DNA of 64,000 bases from DATLFA01 sp035525225 (GCA_035525225.1 DATLFA010000010.1:1-64000); one strand, 5' to 3'. Positions 24,445-33,827 are shown, counted from the first letter of the stretch. Program-made: numbers and translations. The notes: generated by a model not told the origin, from the sequence alone.

Positions 24445-27400
24445 TCAGAGAGCGATACCGAACTCGGCGGCCGTCTCCGCCAGGATGCGCTGGTAGAGGA
24501 TCGCACCGTGCGCCTGCGCCGTTGCCATCCCCACGGCGAGCTCGTCATGTGCGGCGTCGGCGTCGCCCGCCCGGTGCAACAGCTCGGCCCGCAGCCGGTG
24601 CAGTTCGGGTTCGTAGCAGACCTCACCGGTGCGCCGTCCGAGCGCGAATGATTCGGCGATCAACTCGTGGGCGCGGTCGTGGTCGCCTCTCGCGAGCGCG
24701 ACATCGGCCCACAGTGCGATCAACATCGGCAGGATCAACAACTGGTTCGCGTCGTACGAACGCGCGATGCAGTCGCTCAGGAGCGGCTCACCGGTGGCGT
24801 CACCCATGCGCGCCATGGCCCAACCCTTGACCGCGCCGGACCACATGTCGTACGACGAGTTCATGTCGCGTAACGCGATCTCGAACGAGGGCTCGGCGTA
24901 GCGCAGTCCGCGCTCGACATCGCGCACATGGCCCGCCACCCACGCGCCGGTGAAGTATGCGTGTGTCTGGTCGAAGCCGTTGGGGTCACGGTTGGCCGCG
25001 TCGATCGCCTTGTCGATTCTCTCGTACGCGCGATCCACGTGATCGTGCATCAGGTGCGCCGCTGCAGAAAATCCGTAGGACCAGCTGATGACGTTGAGCC
25101 CGAACCGGGTGCGGAAGTCCGTGCTCGCCAGCGCCAACTCGACCGCTCGCTCGATGTGCGCGAGCGAGCCCGCGTGGTCGCCGAGATGGTGCAACGTGTT
25201 GCCCATCGCCAGCGACCCACCGAGGAGGTAGCCGTCGTCGTTGGTCAGCGCGGCATGGGCGAGCATGTCCTCGCCGATGGCGCGTGCCTCGGCGAGATGT
25301 CCGCTGACGACGTGAAACCCCCATTCGTGGGTGCGCGCGCCGACGAGTTCCGGTGGTTCCTGCGCACCGACGATCACGCCGTCCATGCGCTGGAGCGCCT
25401 CGCGGAACTGCGGTGCAGTGAGCCCATGGCGGCGCTGCATGAGTTGCACGAGGCGGGTGTTGCCTCTCAGGCGCCAGTTGTGCCGCTCGAGCGTCGATGG
25501 CAGCCGTTCGAGCAACGACAACGCCCGGTTCAAGTGCTCTTCGGTGCGTTCGAGTGCGATCAGCCGCTCGAGATTCTGGTCGGCGGCCGCGAGGGCCGTG
25601 CGCACCGCGTCGTCTTCGAATCCGATGCCGGCGGCCTGCCAGAAGTGCTCGGCCACTTCGTCGAGCTGACCTTGCTGCGACGTCTCCAAATAGCGGCCGA
25701 TGTCGCCGTGCAACCGGGCGCGGCGGATCGGTGTGAGCGTACTCAGTATCGTCTCGCGCAAGAGGTCGTGTCGGAACCGCAGCTGCGACAGCGACCCGGC
25801 GACGGGGATGAGCACGCGTTCCGCGAGCGCGGCCTCGACGTGGTCGAGGGCGTCGCCGGTGATGCTGTTGAGCAGGCGCAAGTCGACACCGCGTCCCGCG
25901 ACCGCCGCCACTTCGAGCACCCGTTGCGTGGAGGATGGGAGCGCGGCGACGCTGCGACCGAGCACATCGCGCACACCGGCCGGCACGGTGGCGAGCGCGT
26001 GCGGCAACTCGACGAGGTCGACGTGCTCGAGCGACCGGGCGATCTCCTGCACGAAGAACGGATTGCCGCTCGTACGGGCGTGCACGTCGGCCGCGATCGT
26101 GGCCGCGACGTCGGCGCCGAGGCGATCGTCGAGGACGCGGATGACGTCGTCGACCGCAATACCGGAGAGCTCGATGCGCAGCAGATCCTGATGTCGCGCC
26201 AGCGCGGCGAGCGTGTCCTTGAGCGCGGGATACGGCTCGTCGGGGCGGTATGTGCCGAGCACCATGATGCGATTTCGGCGGATGGCGTCGGCGGCGAAGC
26301 GCAACACGAACAGCGACGACTCGTCGGACCAGTGGAGATCGTCGAGTACGACGAGCAGCGGGCGGTGTATCGAGAACGCGCTGAGCACTGCGACGATCGC
26401 CGAGGCCAATTCGAATCGCGCGGTGTCGGCATCGACCGCGGTGGCCGGCTCGAGACCGGGGATCAACTCCTTGAGCTCGGGCATGATCTGTGCCAGCGCC
26501 GGTGCGTGGGCGAACAACGCGGGTGGTGACTGTTCGATGTTCTGCGCGGTGATCAGGGGACGCAGCACCTGCAACCACGGCCAGTACGAGGGCGCACCTT
26601 CGCCCGCGTAGCCGTGGCCTTCGAGCACGGCGATCTTGTGCGAGCGAGCCGTGACGATGATCTCATCGGCGAGGCGCGACTTGCCGATGCCCGCTTCGCC
26701 CGCCAGCAAGACGATGCGGCCGCGGCTGTTCAACAGATCGTCGATGGCGGGCTCGACGGCGCGCATTTCGCGCTCGCGTCCGACGAGGCTGACTGTGGGT
26801 AGCGGGCGGCGTGGTCGGGTGCCGGATGCGCTCGCGGGTGCGGCTGCCGGGGGCCGAGCCTCGGGGGGCCGCGCGAGGTCGAGTTCGGGGCTCTGTTGCA
26901 GGATCAGTTGCTCGAGCCGTTGCAGGTCGTGCCCGGGGTCGAGACCGAGCTCGTCGAGCAGCCGTTCGCGCCCTTCGCCGTAGGTACGCAGCGCGTCGGC
27001 CTGCCGTCCCGATCGGTACAGCGCCAGCATCAGTTGGCCGCGGCGGCGCTCGCGCAGTGGGGCGCTCGCGACGAGCGATTCGAGCTCGGCCACGATCGAA
27101 TGGTGCTGGCCCGTGTTCAGGCGCACGTCGACGCGGTCCTCGATGGCGGCCTCGCGCAACTCGGTCAGCCGTGCTGCTTCGGCGAGGGCCCAGGGCTCGT
27201 GCGCGAACTCGCCCAGCGCGTCGCCGCGCCACCGTGCGAGGGCGGTGGCGATCGCGTGCTCGGCCCGTTCGAGATCACCGGCGCGCTGCGCGTTGCGAGC
27301 AGTGCGGAGGTCGTCCTCGAACTCGTCGGCGTCGATGGTCGAGTTGGTGAGCACCAGCTGGTATCCGGGGGGCGCCGTCAACAGCACCGTGGGGCGGGCG

Positions 27401-27639
27401 CCGGCGGCCCGCTGGGGCTCGATGGTGCGGCGCAGGGTGGACACGTAGGACTGGAGCGTGCCGTTGGCGGCCGGCGGGGGAGCGCCGCCCCAGAGGTCGT
27501 CGATGAGGCGTTCGACCGAGAGGACCTGGCCCCGCGCCAGCACGAGGCGCGCCAAGAGTGCGCGTTGGCGCAGCCCTCCAAGTTCGGTTGCGGCTCCGTC
27601 GCGCACCAACGCGAGCGGGCCGAGTATTCGATATTCCAC
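24445..27639 (-). CDS. SARP/AfsR-type regulator with AAA ATPase and TPR-like region
   Basis: Large transcriptional regulator (1064 aa) from the GTG at 27639, with a GAGGTGG ribosome site. It contains an OmpR-like winged-helix domain (residues 1-95, EYRILGPLALVRDG..QRALLARLVLARG), a bacterial transcriptional activation domain (about 100-245), a Pro/Ala linker, an AAA_16-type ATPase with P-loop GEAGIGKSR (K320) and LLVVLDDLHWSDESS, and a long helical, TPR-like C-terminus. Such proteins activate clustered metabolic genes in actinobacteria. It is divergent from the amidohydrolase at 27808 and upstream of the MBL/ABC unit, which are its likeliest local targets. Confidence 0.92.
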   Translation of the reverse strand: MEYRILGPLALVRDGAATELGGLRQRALLARLVLARGQVLSVERLIDDLWGGAPPPAANGTLQSYVSTLRRTIEPQRAAGARPTVLLTAPPGYQLVLTNSTIDADEFEDDLRTARNAQRAGDLERAEHAIATALARWRGDALGEFAHEPWALAEAARLTELREAAIEDRVDVRLNTGQHHSIVAELESLVASAPLRERRRGQLMLALYRSGRQADALRTYGEGRERLLDELGLDPGHDLQRLEQLILQQSPELDLARPPEARPPAAAPASASGTRPRRPLPTVSLVGREREMRAVEPAIDDLLNSRGRIVLLAGEAGIGKSRLADEIIVTARSHKIAVLEGHGYAGEGAPSYWPWLQVLRPLITAQNIEQSPPALFAHAPALAQIMPELKELIPGLEPATAVDADTARFELASAIVAVLSAFSIHRPLLVVLDDLHWSDESSLFVLRFAADAIRRNRIMVLGTYRPDEPYPALKDTLAALARHQDLLRIELSGIAVDDVIRVLDDRLGADVAATIAADVHARTSGNPFFVQEIARSLEHVDLVELPHALATVPAGVRDVLGRSVAALPSSTQRVLEVAAVAGRGVDLRLLNSITGDALDHVEAALAERVLIPVAGSLSQLRFRHDLLRETILSTLTPIRRARLHGDIGRYLETSQQGQLDEVAEHFWQAAGIGFEDDAVRTALAAADQNLERLIALERTEEHLNRALSLLERLPSTLERHNWRLRGNTRLVQLMQRRHGLTAPQFREALQRMDGVIVGAQEPPELVGARTHEWGFHVVSGHLAEARAIGEDMLAHAALTNDDGYLLGGSLAMGNTLHHLGDHAGSLAHIERAVELALASTDFRTRFGLNVISWSYGFSAAAHLMHDHVDRAYERIDKAIDAANRDPNGFDQTHAYFTGAWVAGHVRDVERGLRYAEPSFEIALRDMNSSYDMWSGAVKGWAMARMGDATGEPLLSDCIARSYDANQLLILPMLIALWADVALARGDHDRAHELIAESFALGRRTGEVCYEPELHRLRAELLHRAGDADAAHDELAVGMATAQAHGAILYQRILAETAAEFGIAL

Positions 27640-27649
27640 GCCACCTCAT

Positions 27650-27661
27650 CCGGCCGGCCGG
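27650..27661. promoter_or_regulatory. 12-bp palindrome in the SARP/amidohydrolase divergent region
   Basis: ccggccggccgg is self-complementary and lies 11 bp upstream of the SARP gene start, within the 168-bp divergent gap. A TACCAT hexamer at 27785-27790 is a possible -10 element for the plus-strand gene. Chance occurrence in such GC-rich DNA cannot be excluded. Confidence 0.25.
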
Positions 27662-27807
27662 ATTGTAGTTGTCGTCCACTCGGGTCGACAGCCGCGGAGG
27701 GTGAACGCCGTGTGATTTCAGGAGGGGCGGCCGTGGTGGTGTCGGGCGACCGTACTTGGGGCAATCGACACCCTCACTCGCGCCTACCATCTGTCCATGG
27801 GGGAGCG

Positions 27808-28866
27808 GTGATCGACATCGACGTGATCGATGCTGATGGCCACGTACTCGAGCCCGGCGACGTGTGGGACGAATACCTGCCGCGCGACTATCGCGCCTAC
27901 GCACCGGGATGGGCGGTCGACACCCAGGGGCGCAATCGCCGCATGATCGGCGGCCGCATGCAGCCCGCGTGGCCGACGGTCGACTACGACACCAAGCCGG
28001 TCGAGGGCGCGTCCGATCCGCACGCCCGTCTGCGCGATATGGACGACGTCGGTGTTGCGATCGGCTATCTCTATCCGAGCGCGGGTTTGCACTTCGGTGC
28101 GATCGATCGGCTGGACATCGTCGAAGTGCTGTGTCGCGCCTACAACGAGTGGATACGTGACTTCTGCGCGGCGGATCCACACCGGCTGCGCGCGGCCGCG
28201 GTCGTGCCACAGCTCGATGTCGCCGCGGCGATGCGCGAGACCGAACGCGCCATCGGCGAGCTCGGCTTGTCCGCAGTGATGCTGCGACCGAATCCGATCG
28301 GTGGACGCACGCTCGACGATCCCTCGTTCGATCCCCTGTGGTCGCTCATCGAGGAGCTCGACGTGCCGCTGGTGTTGCACGAAGCCACCACGATGAACGT
28401 GCCGCAAGCGGGCCTCGATCGATACGACAACTACATGTTCCTGCATGTGATCACCCACCCCCACGAACATCAGATGGCGTGTCTCAGCCTGATCTGTGGG
28501 CAGGTGCTGCAAAAGCACCCCAGGCTGCGCGTCGCATTCGTCGAGAGCGGCTGTGGTTGGGTGCCCTACTGGCTCGAACGCATGGAGCAACACGTCGACT
28601 ATTGGGGGCATGCCAGCGCGCCGTTGGCCGAACGACCCACCGATTACTGGCAACGCCAATGCTTCGTCTCGCCGTTTCCCGACGAGCGGATGCTGCCCCA
28701 GGTGATCGACGTCATCGGCGCCGACACGCTCATCTACACCACGGACTACCCCTATCCCTATCCCGGACGTGACCATGTGGTGTCGGCGATGCGCGACCGG
28801 CCCGACGTCGACGATGCGAACAAGCGCAAGATCTTGCACGACAACGCGAGCCGCCTGTACGGATGA
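27808..28866 (+). CDS. amidohydrolase family 2 (ACMSD-like) hydrolase
   Basis: 352-aa TIM-barrel enzyme. The first metal motif is IDADGHVLEP, with later VLHEATTMN and HVITHPHEHQ histidines, RVAFVESGCGWVPYWL (glutamate motif), and LIYTTDYPYP (late aspartate). The GTG at 27808 follows GGGGGAG closely. The frame continues far upstream only because it crosses the opposite strand of the SARP gene. The substrate is unknown; ACMSD relatives decarboxylate or hydrolyse cyclic acids. It is followed after 63 bp by the ferritin-like gene. Confidence 0.9.
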   Translation: MIDIDVIDADGHVLEPGDVWDEYLPRDYRAYAPGWAVDTQGRNRRMIGGRMQPAWPTVDYDTKPVEGASDPHARLRDMDDVGVAIGYLYPSAGLHFGAIDRLDIVEVLCRAYNEWIRDFCAADPHRLRAAAVVPQLDVAAAMRETERAIGELGLSAVMLRPNPIGGRTLDDPSFDPLWSLIEELDVPLVLHEATTMNVPQAGLDRYDNYMFLHVITHPHEHQMACLSLICGQVLQKHPRLRVAFVESGCGWVPYWLERMEQHVDYWGHASAPLAERPTDYWQRQCFVSPFPDERMLPQVIDVIGADTLIYTTDYPYPYPGRDHVVSAMRDRPDVDDANKRKILHDNASRLYG

Positions 28867-28867
28867 T

Positions 28868-28897
28868 CTGACCGTGCGTAGGTCGACCGCCTACAGT
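28868..28897 (+). promoter_or_regulatory. candidate promoter of the ferritin-like gene
   Basis: ctgacc (28868-28873) and tacagt (28892-28897) are 18 bp apart and resemble actinobacterial -35 and -10 (TANNNT) elements. A start near 28904 would give a leader of about 26 nt containing GGAGG before the GTG at 28930. Confidence 0.4.
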
Positions 28898-28929
28898 ACG
28901 GCGCGTACGAGCACTTAGCTGGAGGACCC

Positions 28930-29802
28930 GTGGCCCTTCGCGCACCCGCGTTAGTACGCGAGTTCAGCGAACCGATCGAGCAGAAGCTTCATCTGCTCGA
29001 GACCAAGACGCCGCTCGACTTCGAGGCGGTGACCGCGGCCATCGCCCGCATTCGCGATCCCGAGCAGCTGCGCAGCAGGTTGGGCCACGCGATTCGATAT
29101 TCGCAACGAGTCGAGGCCGAAGTCGGCGATCTCGGTATCGAGACGTTGCTGCCTCAGGCCACGGACGATTACGTCGGACGGTTCCTCACGACGTGGATGC
29201 CCGACGAGCTGGGTCACGCACGGGCGCAAGACCAACTGCTGCGCGCGCTCGACTTACCGGTGTACGAGTCGCGGCCGATCGATCATATCCCGGTGCACAA
29301 TCGCATAGCGGGCACCCTCGGCACGGTTTCTGCGCACGTGTACGAGATCGTGTCGATGATGTACCACAGCATCGGTGCCATCAACGAACGTCTCGCGATG
29401 GGTGCCTACCGTCAGATGACGTCGATCATCGAGCAACTCGGCGAAGACGAACTCGCGGAAGCGTTGATGAACCCGATGCGTCGTGACGAGGCCGCGCACC
29501 TCGGGTACTACCGCACGTACGCGCGGCAGCTGCGCCCGCGGTTGCGCTCGTGGCAACTCGCGATGGTGCGTGGCGTGATCGTGCGCACCTACGCGCCTGT
29601 CGGAGCGGGCAAGGCCGCCGACAAGGCGCCGATGGGCCGCGCGCTGCAGTCGATGGAGATGGATCCGCACGATCGCACATTCGGCTCGGCCGTCGAAGAG
29701 ATCGCCGACGAATTGCTGGGCAAGCCCGGGCGGCGACTGCCGCCGTTCGTCCAGACGTCGCTGCAGCACTGCGTCGACTTGGCCCGACGGGAAGACAACT
29801 GA
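28930..29802 (+). CDS. ferritin-like di-iron protein (desaturase/AurF-like)
   Basis: 290-aa, mainly helical protein starting GTG at 28930 after GGAGG. Candidate di-iron ligands occur as E..H pairs: DELGHARAQ (residues about 95-103) and RRDEAAHLGYY (about 185-195), with further acidic residues in VSAHVYEIVSMMYH and YRQMTSIIEQLGED. This is the pattern of ferritin-like carboxylate-bridged oxygenases such as acyl-ACP desaturases or AurF. No signal peptide is seen. The substrate is unknown. It seems to be transcribed from its own promoter just downstream of the amidohydrolase. Confidence 0.7.
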   Translation: MALRAPALVREFSEPIEQKLHLLETKTPLDFEAVTAAIARIRDPEQLRSRLGHAIRYSQRVEAEVGDLGIETLLPQATDDYVGRFLTTWMPDELGHARAQDQLLRALDLPVYESRPIDHIPVHNRIAGTLGTVSAHVYEIVSMMYHSIGAINERLAMGAYRQMTSIIEQLGEDELAEALMNPMRRDEAAHLGYYRTYARQLRPRLRSWQLAMVRGVIVRTYAPVGAGKAADKAPMGRALQSMEMDPHDRTFGSAVEEIADELLGKPGRRLPPFVQTSLQHCVDLARREDN

Positions 29803-29860
29803 TTGGCGCCCGTTTGCCGCGTTGTGTTGACCACTTTCGGTGACTGTCAGTGGGTGTCTT

Positions 29861-29866
29861 TACAAT
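29861..29866 (+). promoter_or_regulatory. -10 element for a leaderless HNH gene transcript
   Basis: TACAAT is followed 7 bp later by the ATG at 29873 of the HNH gene, so the predicted transcription start coincides with the start codon. No ribosome site is visible. A convincing -35 was not found at normal spacing. Confidence 0.45.
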
Positions 29867-29872
29867 TGTCGA

Positions 29873-31267
29873 ATGTCGTTGTTGATGGATGCGCCGCCCT
29901 CGTTGGGGGTGTTGGAGACGCTGGAGGCGTTGGCGTCTCGCGATCTGTCGGTGAGCGAATCGGGTGCGGCGTTGCGCCTGGCGGCAGTAGCGTATGGGCG
30001 TTTGGATGGGACGCAGGCGCTGTTGTTGGCGATGTTCAATCGGAGCAACGGTGCTGCGGCTGATGGTGCGACCGATACCGCGGCGTGGTTGGCGGCGAAT
30101 ACGAAGACGTCGGGTCGTGATGCGTCGCGGTCGGTGAAGCGGGCCAAGGTGATCGAGGCGTTGCCCGAGTTGGGTGACGCGTTGTCTGCGGGCGAGATTT
30201 CGGCGGCGCATGTCGATGTGGTGGCGGGGATTGTCCCGGACAAGCTGTTGCCGAAAGCAAGTTCGTTGGTGGCCGCGGCGAAGTCGTCGTCGCCGGAGGA
30301 GTTGGAGCGCACGGCGCATCAGTTGGTGATCGATAGCGACGGCGACGGTGGCGCGAAGCGGGCGGCGCGTCTCAAGGCGCAGCGGCAGGTGCGGTTTTTC
30401 AACCGGGACTCCGGGATGCGCGCCCTGTTGGGTGAATGGCCGCCGGAGGAGACCGCGCCGATCGAACGGGCGGTGGATCTCGTCGCCGATCAGCTGTGGC
30501 GGGCATTGCATCCTGATCGCAAGCCGACGGCGCTCGACGAGAGAACGTTGAAGTTCCGTCGCGCCGAAGCCATGAGCGAGATCGCCCGCCGCGTCCTATC
30601 GGGCACCGAAACCGGCGAACCCGATGCAGCGGCGGCCGAACCCGACAGTCCCGCAGTCGCCGGCGACGCGGACACGACCGACGCCGACGCCGTCGCCGAC
30701 GAAGTCGATGGTGCGGCCGACGCGGTGGTGGCGGTGAAGCCGCCGATCACATCCAAGCGGGTGACACCGGCGAAGCCTCGGCCGTCGGTGCCGTCGCTGT
30801 CGGTGTTGATCGACTTCCAGACACTCGCCGGGGTGTTGGCCGCCAACGGCATCTGCGAACTGTTCGACGGCACGCCGATCTCGCCGGACACGGTGCGCCG
30901 ACTGGCCTGTGACGCGGCGATCATCCCGATGGTGTTGGGCAGCCGCGGCGAAGTGCTCGACCAAGGGCGGCGCATCTATGCGCCGACGATGGCGCAACGC
31001 CACGCAGTCGCCATCCGCGACCGGCACTGCGCGTTCCCCGGGTGTCGCCGACCGGCGAAGTGGACCGACGTGCATCACATCGTGGCGTTCAAACCCGGCG
31101 CTGCCAACGGCGGCCGGACCGATCTCGACAATCTGCTGTTGTTGTGCGACATCCACCACCGCTTGGTCCATGAAGGCCACTGGCGACTCGACGGCACCGC
31201 CTTCGACTTCGACGTCTACCGACCCGACGGCACACTCTTCGACCACGTCACTCGCGGGCCACCATGA
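29873..31267 (+). CDS. HNH endonuclease with DUF222 domain (13E12-type)
   Basis: 464-aa protein of the actinobacterial 13E12/REP family. The N-terminal DUF222 helical domain (residues about 15-240, VSESGAALRLAAVAYGRLDG...HVDVVAGIVPDKL) is followed by an Ala/Asp-rich linker. The C-terminal HNH nuclease is HCAFPGCRRPAKWTDVHHIVAFKPGAANGGRTDLDNLLLLC, with HH as the metal-binding pair and two cysteines. These genes are often multicopy; whether they are mobile is unclear. The ATG at 29873 is chosen because TACAAT lies 7 bp ahead. Codon use is richer in GTG/TTG/GCG-type triplets than its neighbours, which is possibly a transfer sign. Confidence 0.92.
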   Translation: MSLLMDAPPSLGVLETLEALASRDLSVSESGAALRLAAVAYGRLDGTQALLLAMFNRSNGAAADGATDTAAWLAANTKTSGRDASRSVKRAKVIEALPELGDALSAGEISAAHVDVVAGIVPDKLLPKASSLVAAAKSSSPEELERTAHQLVIDSDGDGGAKRAARLKAQRQVRFFNRDSGMRALLGEWPPEETAPIERAVDLVADQLWRALHPDRKPTALDERTLKFRRAEAMSEIARRVLSGTETGEPDAAAAEPDSPAVAGDADTTDADAVADEVDGAADAVVAVKPPITSKRVTPAKPRPSVPSLSVLIDFQTLAGVLAANGICELFDGTPISPDTVRRLACDAAIIPMVLGSRGEVLDQGRRIYAPTMAQRHAVAIRDRHCAFPGCRRPAKWTDVHHIVAFKPGAANGGRTDLDNLLLLCDIHHRLVHEGHWRLDGTAFDFDVYRPDGTLFDHVTRGPP

Positions 31268-31319
31268 CATTGATCGCCGCACGTTCGCAGGTCTCGCGGC
31301 GCGCGGATGAAAGAGCAGT

Positions 31320-31356
31320 GGGTTGTTGGTTCGCTCGTGGAACCTACGACCAACCC
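31320..31356. terminator. imperfect hairpin after the HNH gene
   Basis: gggttg (31320-31325) pairs with caaccc (31351-31356), and ggttc (31328-31332) with gaacc (31340-31344), separated by an unequal internal loop. It lies 53 bp beyond the HNH stop and 39 bp before the VWA start, with no T-tract. Termination or a leader element are both possible. Confidence 0.3.
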
Positions 31357-31394
31357 CTAAATGTCACAGGGCGCCGGTACACATGAGGCGACCA

Positions 31395-32696
31395 ATGGAG
31401 GAATTTACTTTGCATACTGATCTACATCTCGAACGAAACCTGATTGCCGTCGAACTCGACGAGACCGTGCACGCGATGCTCGACCTGTCGGCGCCAGTTG
31501 CTCCTGCGACGTCGGCGCGGCGACCCCTCGATCTCGTGGCCGTGATCGATCGTTCGGGTTCGATGGCCGGTGCGCCGCTGGCGGCAGTGCTCGCCGCCGT
31601 CGATCGGCTCATCCGGCTGCTCGGTGAAGACGACCGGCTGGCCGTCGTCGCATTCGACAACCAGGTCGACCTCGTGTTGCCATTGATGCGGCATGATCCG
31701 CGGGTGGCGCGCCGCGCCGTGGCGCGAATCACTGAGGGTGGCAGCACCAACCTTTCGGGCGGATGGCTCAAGGGCGTCGAGATCCTCCAGGGTGGCCGCG
31801 CCGAGGCAGTCCGCCGTGTGCTGTTGCTCACCGACGGGCGGGCCAACGTCGGCATCGTCGACAGTGGTCAGCTGTCGACGCTCGCGGCGCAGTCGGCAGG
31901 CCAAGGGGTCACGACGACCACGATCGGGTTCGGCAATCATTTCGACGAGGACCTGTTGCGAGCGATGGCCGACGCGGGCCACGGTAACGCGCGCTGGGCC
32001 GAAGGTCCGGACGAGGCGGCCGGCGTGTTCCTCGACGAGTTCGACGGTCTCGCCACCATCGTGGCGCAGAACATCAGCGTCGAGATCCGGCCGGCCGACG
32101 CGGTCGAAGTGGTCGCGGTGCTCAACGATTTCCCGTCGACCCTCGTCGAGGGAGGCGTGCAGGTGAACCTGGGCGACGCGTATGCGGGCGAGTCGCGCCG
32201 GCTCGTGTTCGCGATGCGCATCCCGGGGCTCTCCACGATGGGCCCGGCGACGATCGGTGAGTTGGTACTGCGCTATGTCGAGGTCGGTAGCTCGGTTGCC
32301 TTGCACACGGTGACGACCCCGATCGTGGTCAACATCGTCGACCCGGACGCGGTCGACAATCCCGATCCCCGGGTTGTCGAAGAGGTACTCGTGCTCAAGG
32401 CGGCCAACGCACGTCGCGACGCCCGCGCCGAAGCCGACCGGGGCGACCACGATGGCGCCGCCAGACGGCTCAAGGGCACGGCATCGGAGCTACGCATGGC
32501 AGCCGCGGCGTCGCCCGCCCCCGCTCGTCTGCTCGAACAGGCTGACGCCCTCGAGGTGGCCGCCGACGCGCTCGACGAAGGTGTCTACGCCGCCGTGACG
32601 AGCAAGCAACTGCTCTACGACGCCCGCGCCGTGAGCCAGAGCCGCCCGACCCGCACCAAGCGCAAGGGCCAAGGCGATGACGACACGCCGAACTGA
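31395..32696 (+). CDS. von Willebrand factor type A domain protein
   Basis: 433-aa soluble protein. The VWA domain begins near residue 44, with the MIDAS motif DRSGSM (D52, S54, S56), a later GGSTNLSGG threonine segment and LLLTDGRAN. After the domain comes a beta-rich region (SVEIRPADAVEVVAVL...) and a C-terminal helical part with Arg/Lys-rich tail. It resembles YfbK-like cytoplasmic VWA proteins of unknown role. The ATG at 31395 is preferred because GAGGCG precedes it; another ATG at 31383 is in frame. It is monocistronic as far as can be seen. Confidence 0.85.
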   Translation: MEEFTLHTDLHLERNLIAVELDETVHAMLDLSAPVAPATSARRPLDLVAVIDRSGSMAGAPLAAVLAAVDRLIRLLGEDDRLAVVAFDNQVDLVLPLMRHDPRVARRAVARITEGGSTNLSGGWLKGVEILQGGRAEAVRRVLLLTDGRANVGIVDSGQLSTLAAQSAGQGVTTTTIGFGNHFDEDLLRAMADAGHGNARWAEGPDEAAGVFLDEFDGLATIVAQNISVEIRPADAVEVVAVLNDFPSTLVEGGVQVNLGDAYAGESRRLVFAMRIPGLSTMGPATIGELVLRYVEVGSSVALHTVTTPIVVNIVDPDAVDNPDPRVVEEVLVLKAANARRDARAEADRGDHDGAARRLKGTASELRMAAAASPAPARLLEQADALEVAADALDEGVYAAVTSKQLLYDARAVSQSRPTRTKRKGQGDDDTPN

Positions 32697-32752
32697 CACG
32701 CGGGGCAGCGCGTGTGCTACGACGAGCCGACCACAGGAGCGAAGGGGGATCG

Positions 32753-33319
32753 ATGTCCGACGACGCGTCGGCGCGGCTGCGGGCGCAGCTCGAGGAATGC
32801 ATCGGGCAACCGACGGGCCGGGGTGGGCCGTCGGTGGCGCCCGACGAGGTGAACGTGCCCATGATCCGGCACTGGGTCGACGCCATCGGCGACCACAACC
32901 CGGTGTATCTCGACGCCGAGTTCGCGGCCACCACGCGCTTCGGTGGCATCGTGGCCCCACCGGCCATGCTGCAGACGTGGACGATGGGCCGCCCGACGAT
33001 TCAAGGCCTCGCGGAGCGCGGGGGTGCACCGTCCGACGTCGAGTCGCGCATGCTGGCGCTGCTCAACGCGGCGGGCTACAAGAGCATCGTGGCCACCAAC
33101 TCCGAGCTCGAGTTCGAGCGCTACCTGCGGCTGGGCGATCGTCTGCACGCGAGCACGGTGTTCGAATCGGTGTCCGACGAAAAGACGACGGCACGCGGCC
33201 GCGGCTACTTCGTCACGTGGGTCACCACGTATCTCGATGAGGCAGGTGAGGTCGTCGGTCGTCAACGGTTCCGTGTCTTCAAGTTCAAGCCGCTCGATGC
33301 GACGGGAGCTACGGCATGA
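32753..33319 (+). CDS. MaoC-like hydratase, N-terminal-domain type
   Basis: 188-aa hot-dog protein of the MaoC/FAS1-DH type. MIRHWVDAIGDHNPVYLD and FGGIVAPPAMLQTW are diagnostic: D..NP is the hydratase-type loop. The C-terminal part includes NSELEFERYLRLGDRL. Paired MaoC proteins form heteromeric enoyl-CoA hydratases, for example in actinobacterial steroid side-chain degradation. A GGGGGAT ribosome site precedes the ATG at 32753. The stop overlaps the next MaoC gene as ATGA, so the two are probably subunits of one enzyme. Confidence 0.87.
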   Translation: MSDDASARLRAQLEECIGQPTGRGGPSVAPDEVNVPMIRHWVDAIGDHNPVYLDAEFAATTRFGGIVAPPAMLQTWTMGRPTIQGLAERGGAPSDVESRMLALLNAAGYKSIVATNSELEFERYLRLGDRLHASTVFESVSDEKTTARGRGYFVTWVTTYLDEAGEVVGRQRFRVFKFKPLDATGATA

Positions 33320-33753
33320 GCGCGTACCACCCGACCGCGCCGCGCTGGAGTGACATCCGTGAGGGCGACGAATTGCCGCCGTTCGATCTGCCGTTGACGG
33401 CCAGTGTCATCGTCGCCGGTGCGATCGCGTCACGAGACTTCATGCCGGTGCATCACGACCGCGCCTTCGCCAACGCGCAGGGCGCGCCCGACATCTTCAT
33501 GAACATCCTCACGACCAACGGCTACGTCGCCCGCTTCATCACCGATTGGGCCGGGCCCGAAGCGATGCTCGAGAAGATCTCGATTCGGCTGGGCGCGCCG
33601 GCATGCCCGGACGACACGATGCGCTTCACCGGTATGGTCACCAGCACCCTTCGCCGCGGGGGCGATGGTGTGGTCGAGGTCGCGCTGCAGGGTGTCAACC
33701 GTTTCGGCGCGCACGTAACGGGCACGGCGGTGCTCACGCTTCCTGCTGACTAG
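33316..33753 (+). CDS. MaoC-like hydratase partner subunit
   Basis: 145-aa hot-dog fold protein: ASVIVAGAIASRDFMPVHHDRAFAN contains the hydratase-like D..P.H motif, followed by PDIFMNILTTNGYVARF. It starts in an ATGA overlap with the upstream MaoC gene, a sign of heteromer formation. By analogy with ChsH1/ChsH2 of cholesterol catabolism it would hydrate an alpha,beta-unsaturated acyl-CoA for the thiolase-like aldolase encoded next. The exact substrate is unknown. Confidence 0.88.
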   Translation: MSAYHPTAPRWSDIREGDELPPFDLPLTASVIVAGAIASRDFMPVHHDRAFANAQGAPDIFMNILTTNGYVARFITDWAGPEAMLEKISIRLGAPACPDDTMRFTGMVTSTLRRGGDGVVEVALQGVNRFGAHVTGTAVLTLPAD

Positions 33754-33763
33754 ATTGCGACTT

Positions 33764-33782
33764 CGCGCCGCGTGACGGCGCG
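33764..33782. terminator. 7-bp GC stem-loop after the MaoC pair
   Basis: cgcgccg (33764-33770) and cggcgcg (33776-33782) pair around cgtga, 10 bp beyond the MaoC stop and 46 bp before the thiolase-like start. It may end or attenuate the transcript; no T-tract follows. Confidence 0.4.
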
Positions 33783-33827
33783 CCGTCGGATACGGGATGG
33801 GACGGGGACTGGCATGAGGATGGTGTC

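Noticed and set aside
26896..27807. Upstream extension of the amidohydrolase frame (about 300 codons)
   Set aside because: It lies wholly antisense to the SARP regulator; the GTG at 27808 with a GGGGGAG site and the family N-terminus mark the real start.
29873..31267. HNH gene as a homing endonuclease or insertion element
   Set aside because: DUF222-HNH proteins are common chromosomal genes in actinobacteria; no terminal repeats, intron or target duplication are seen.
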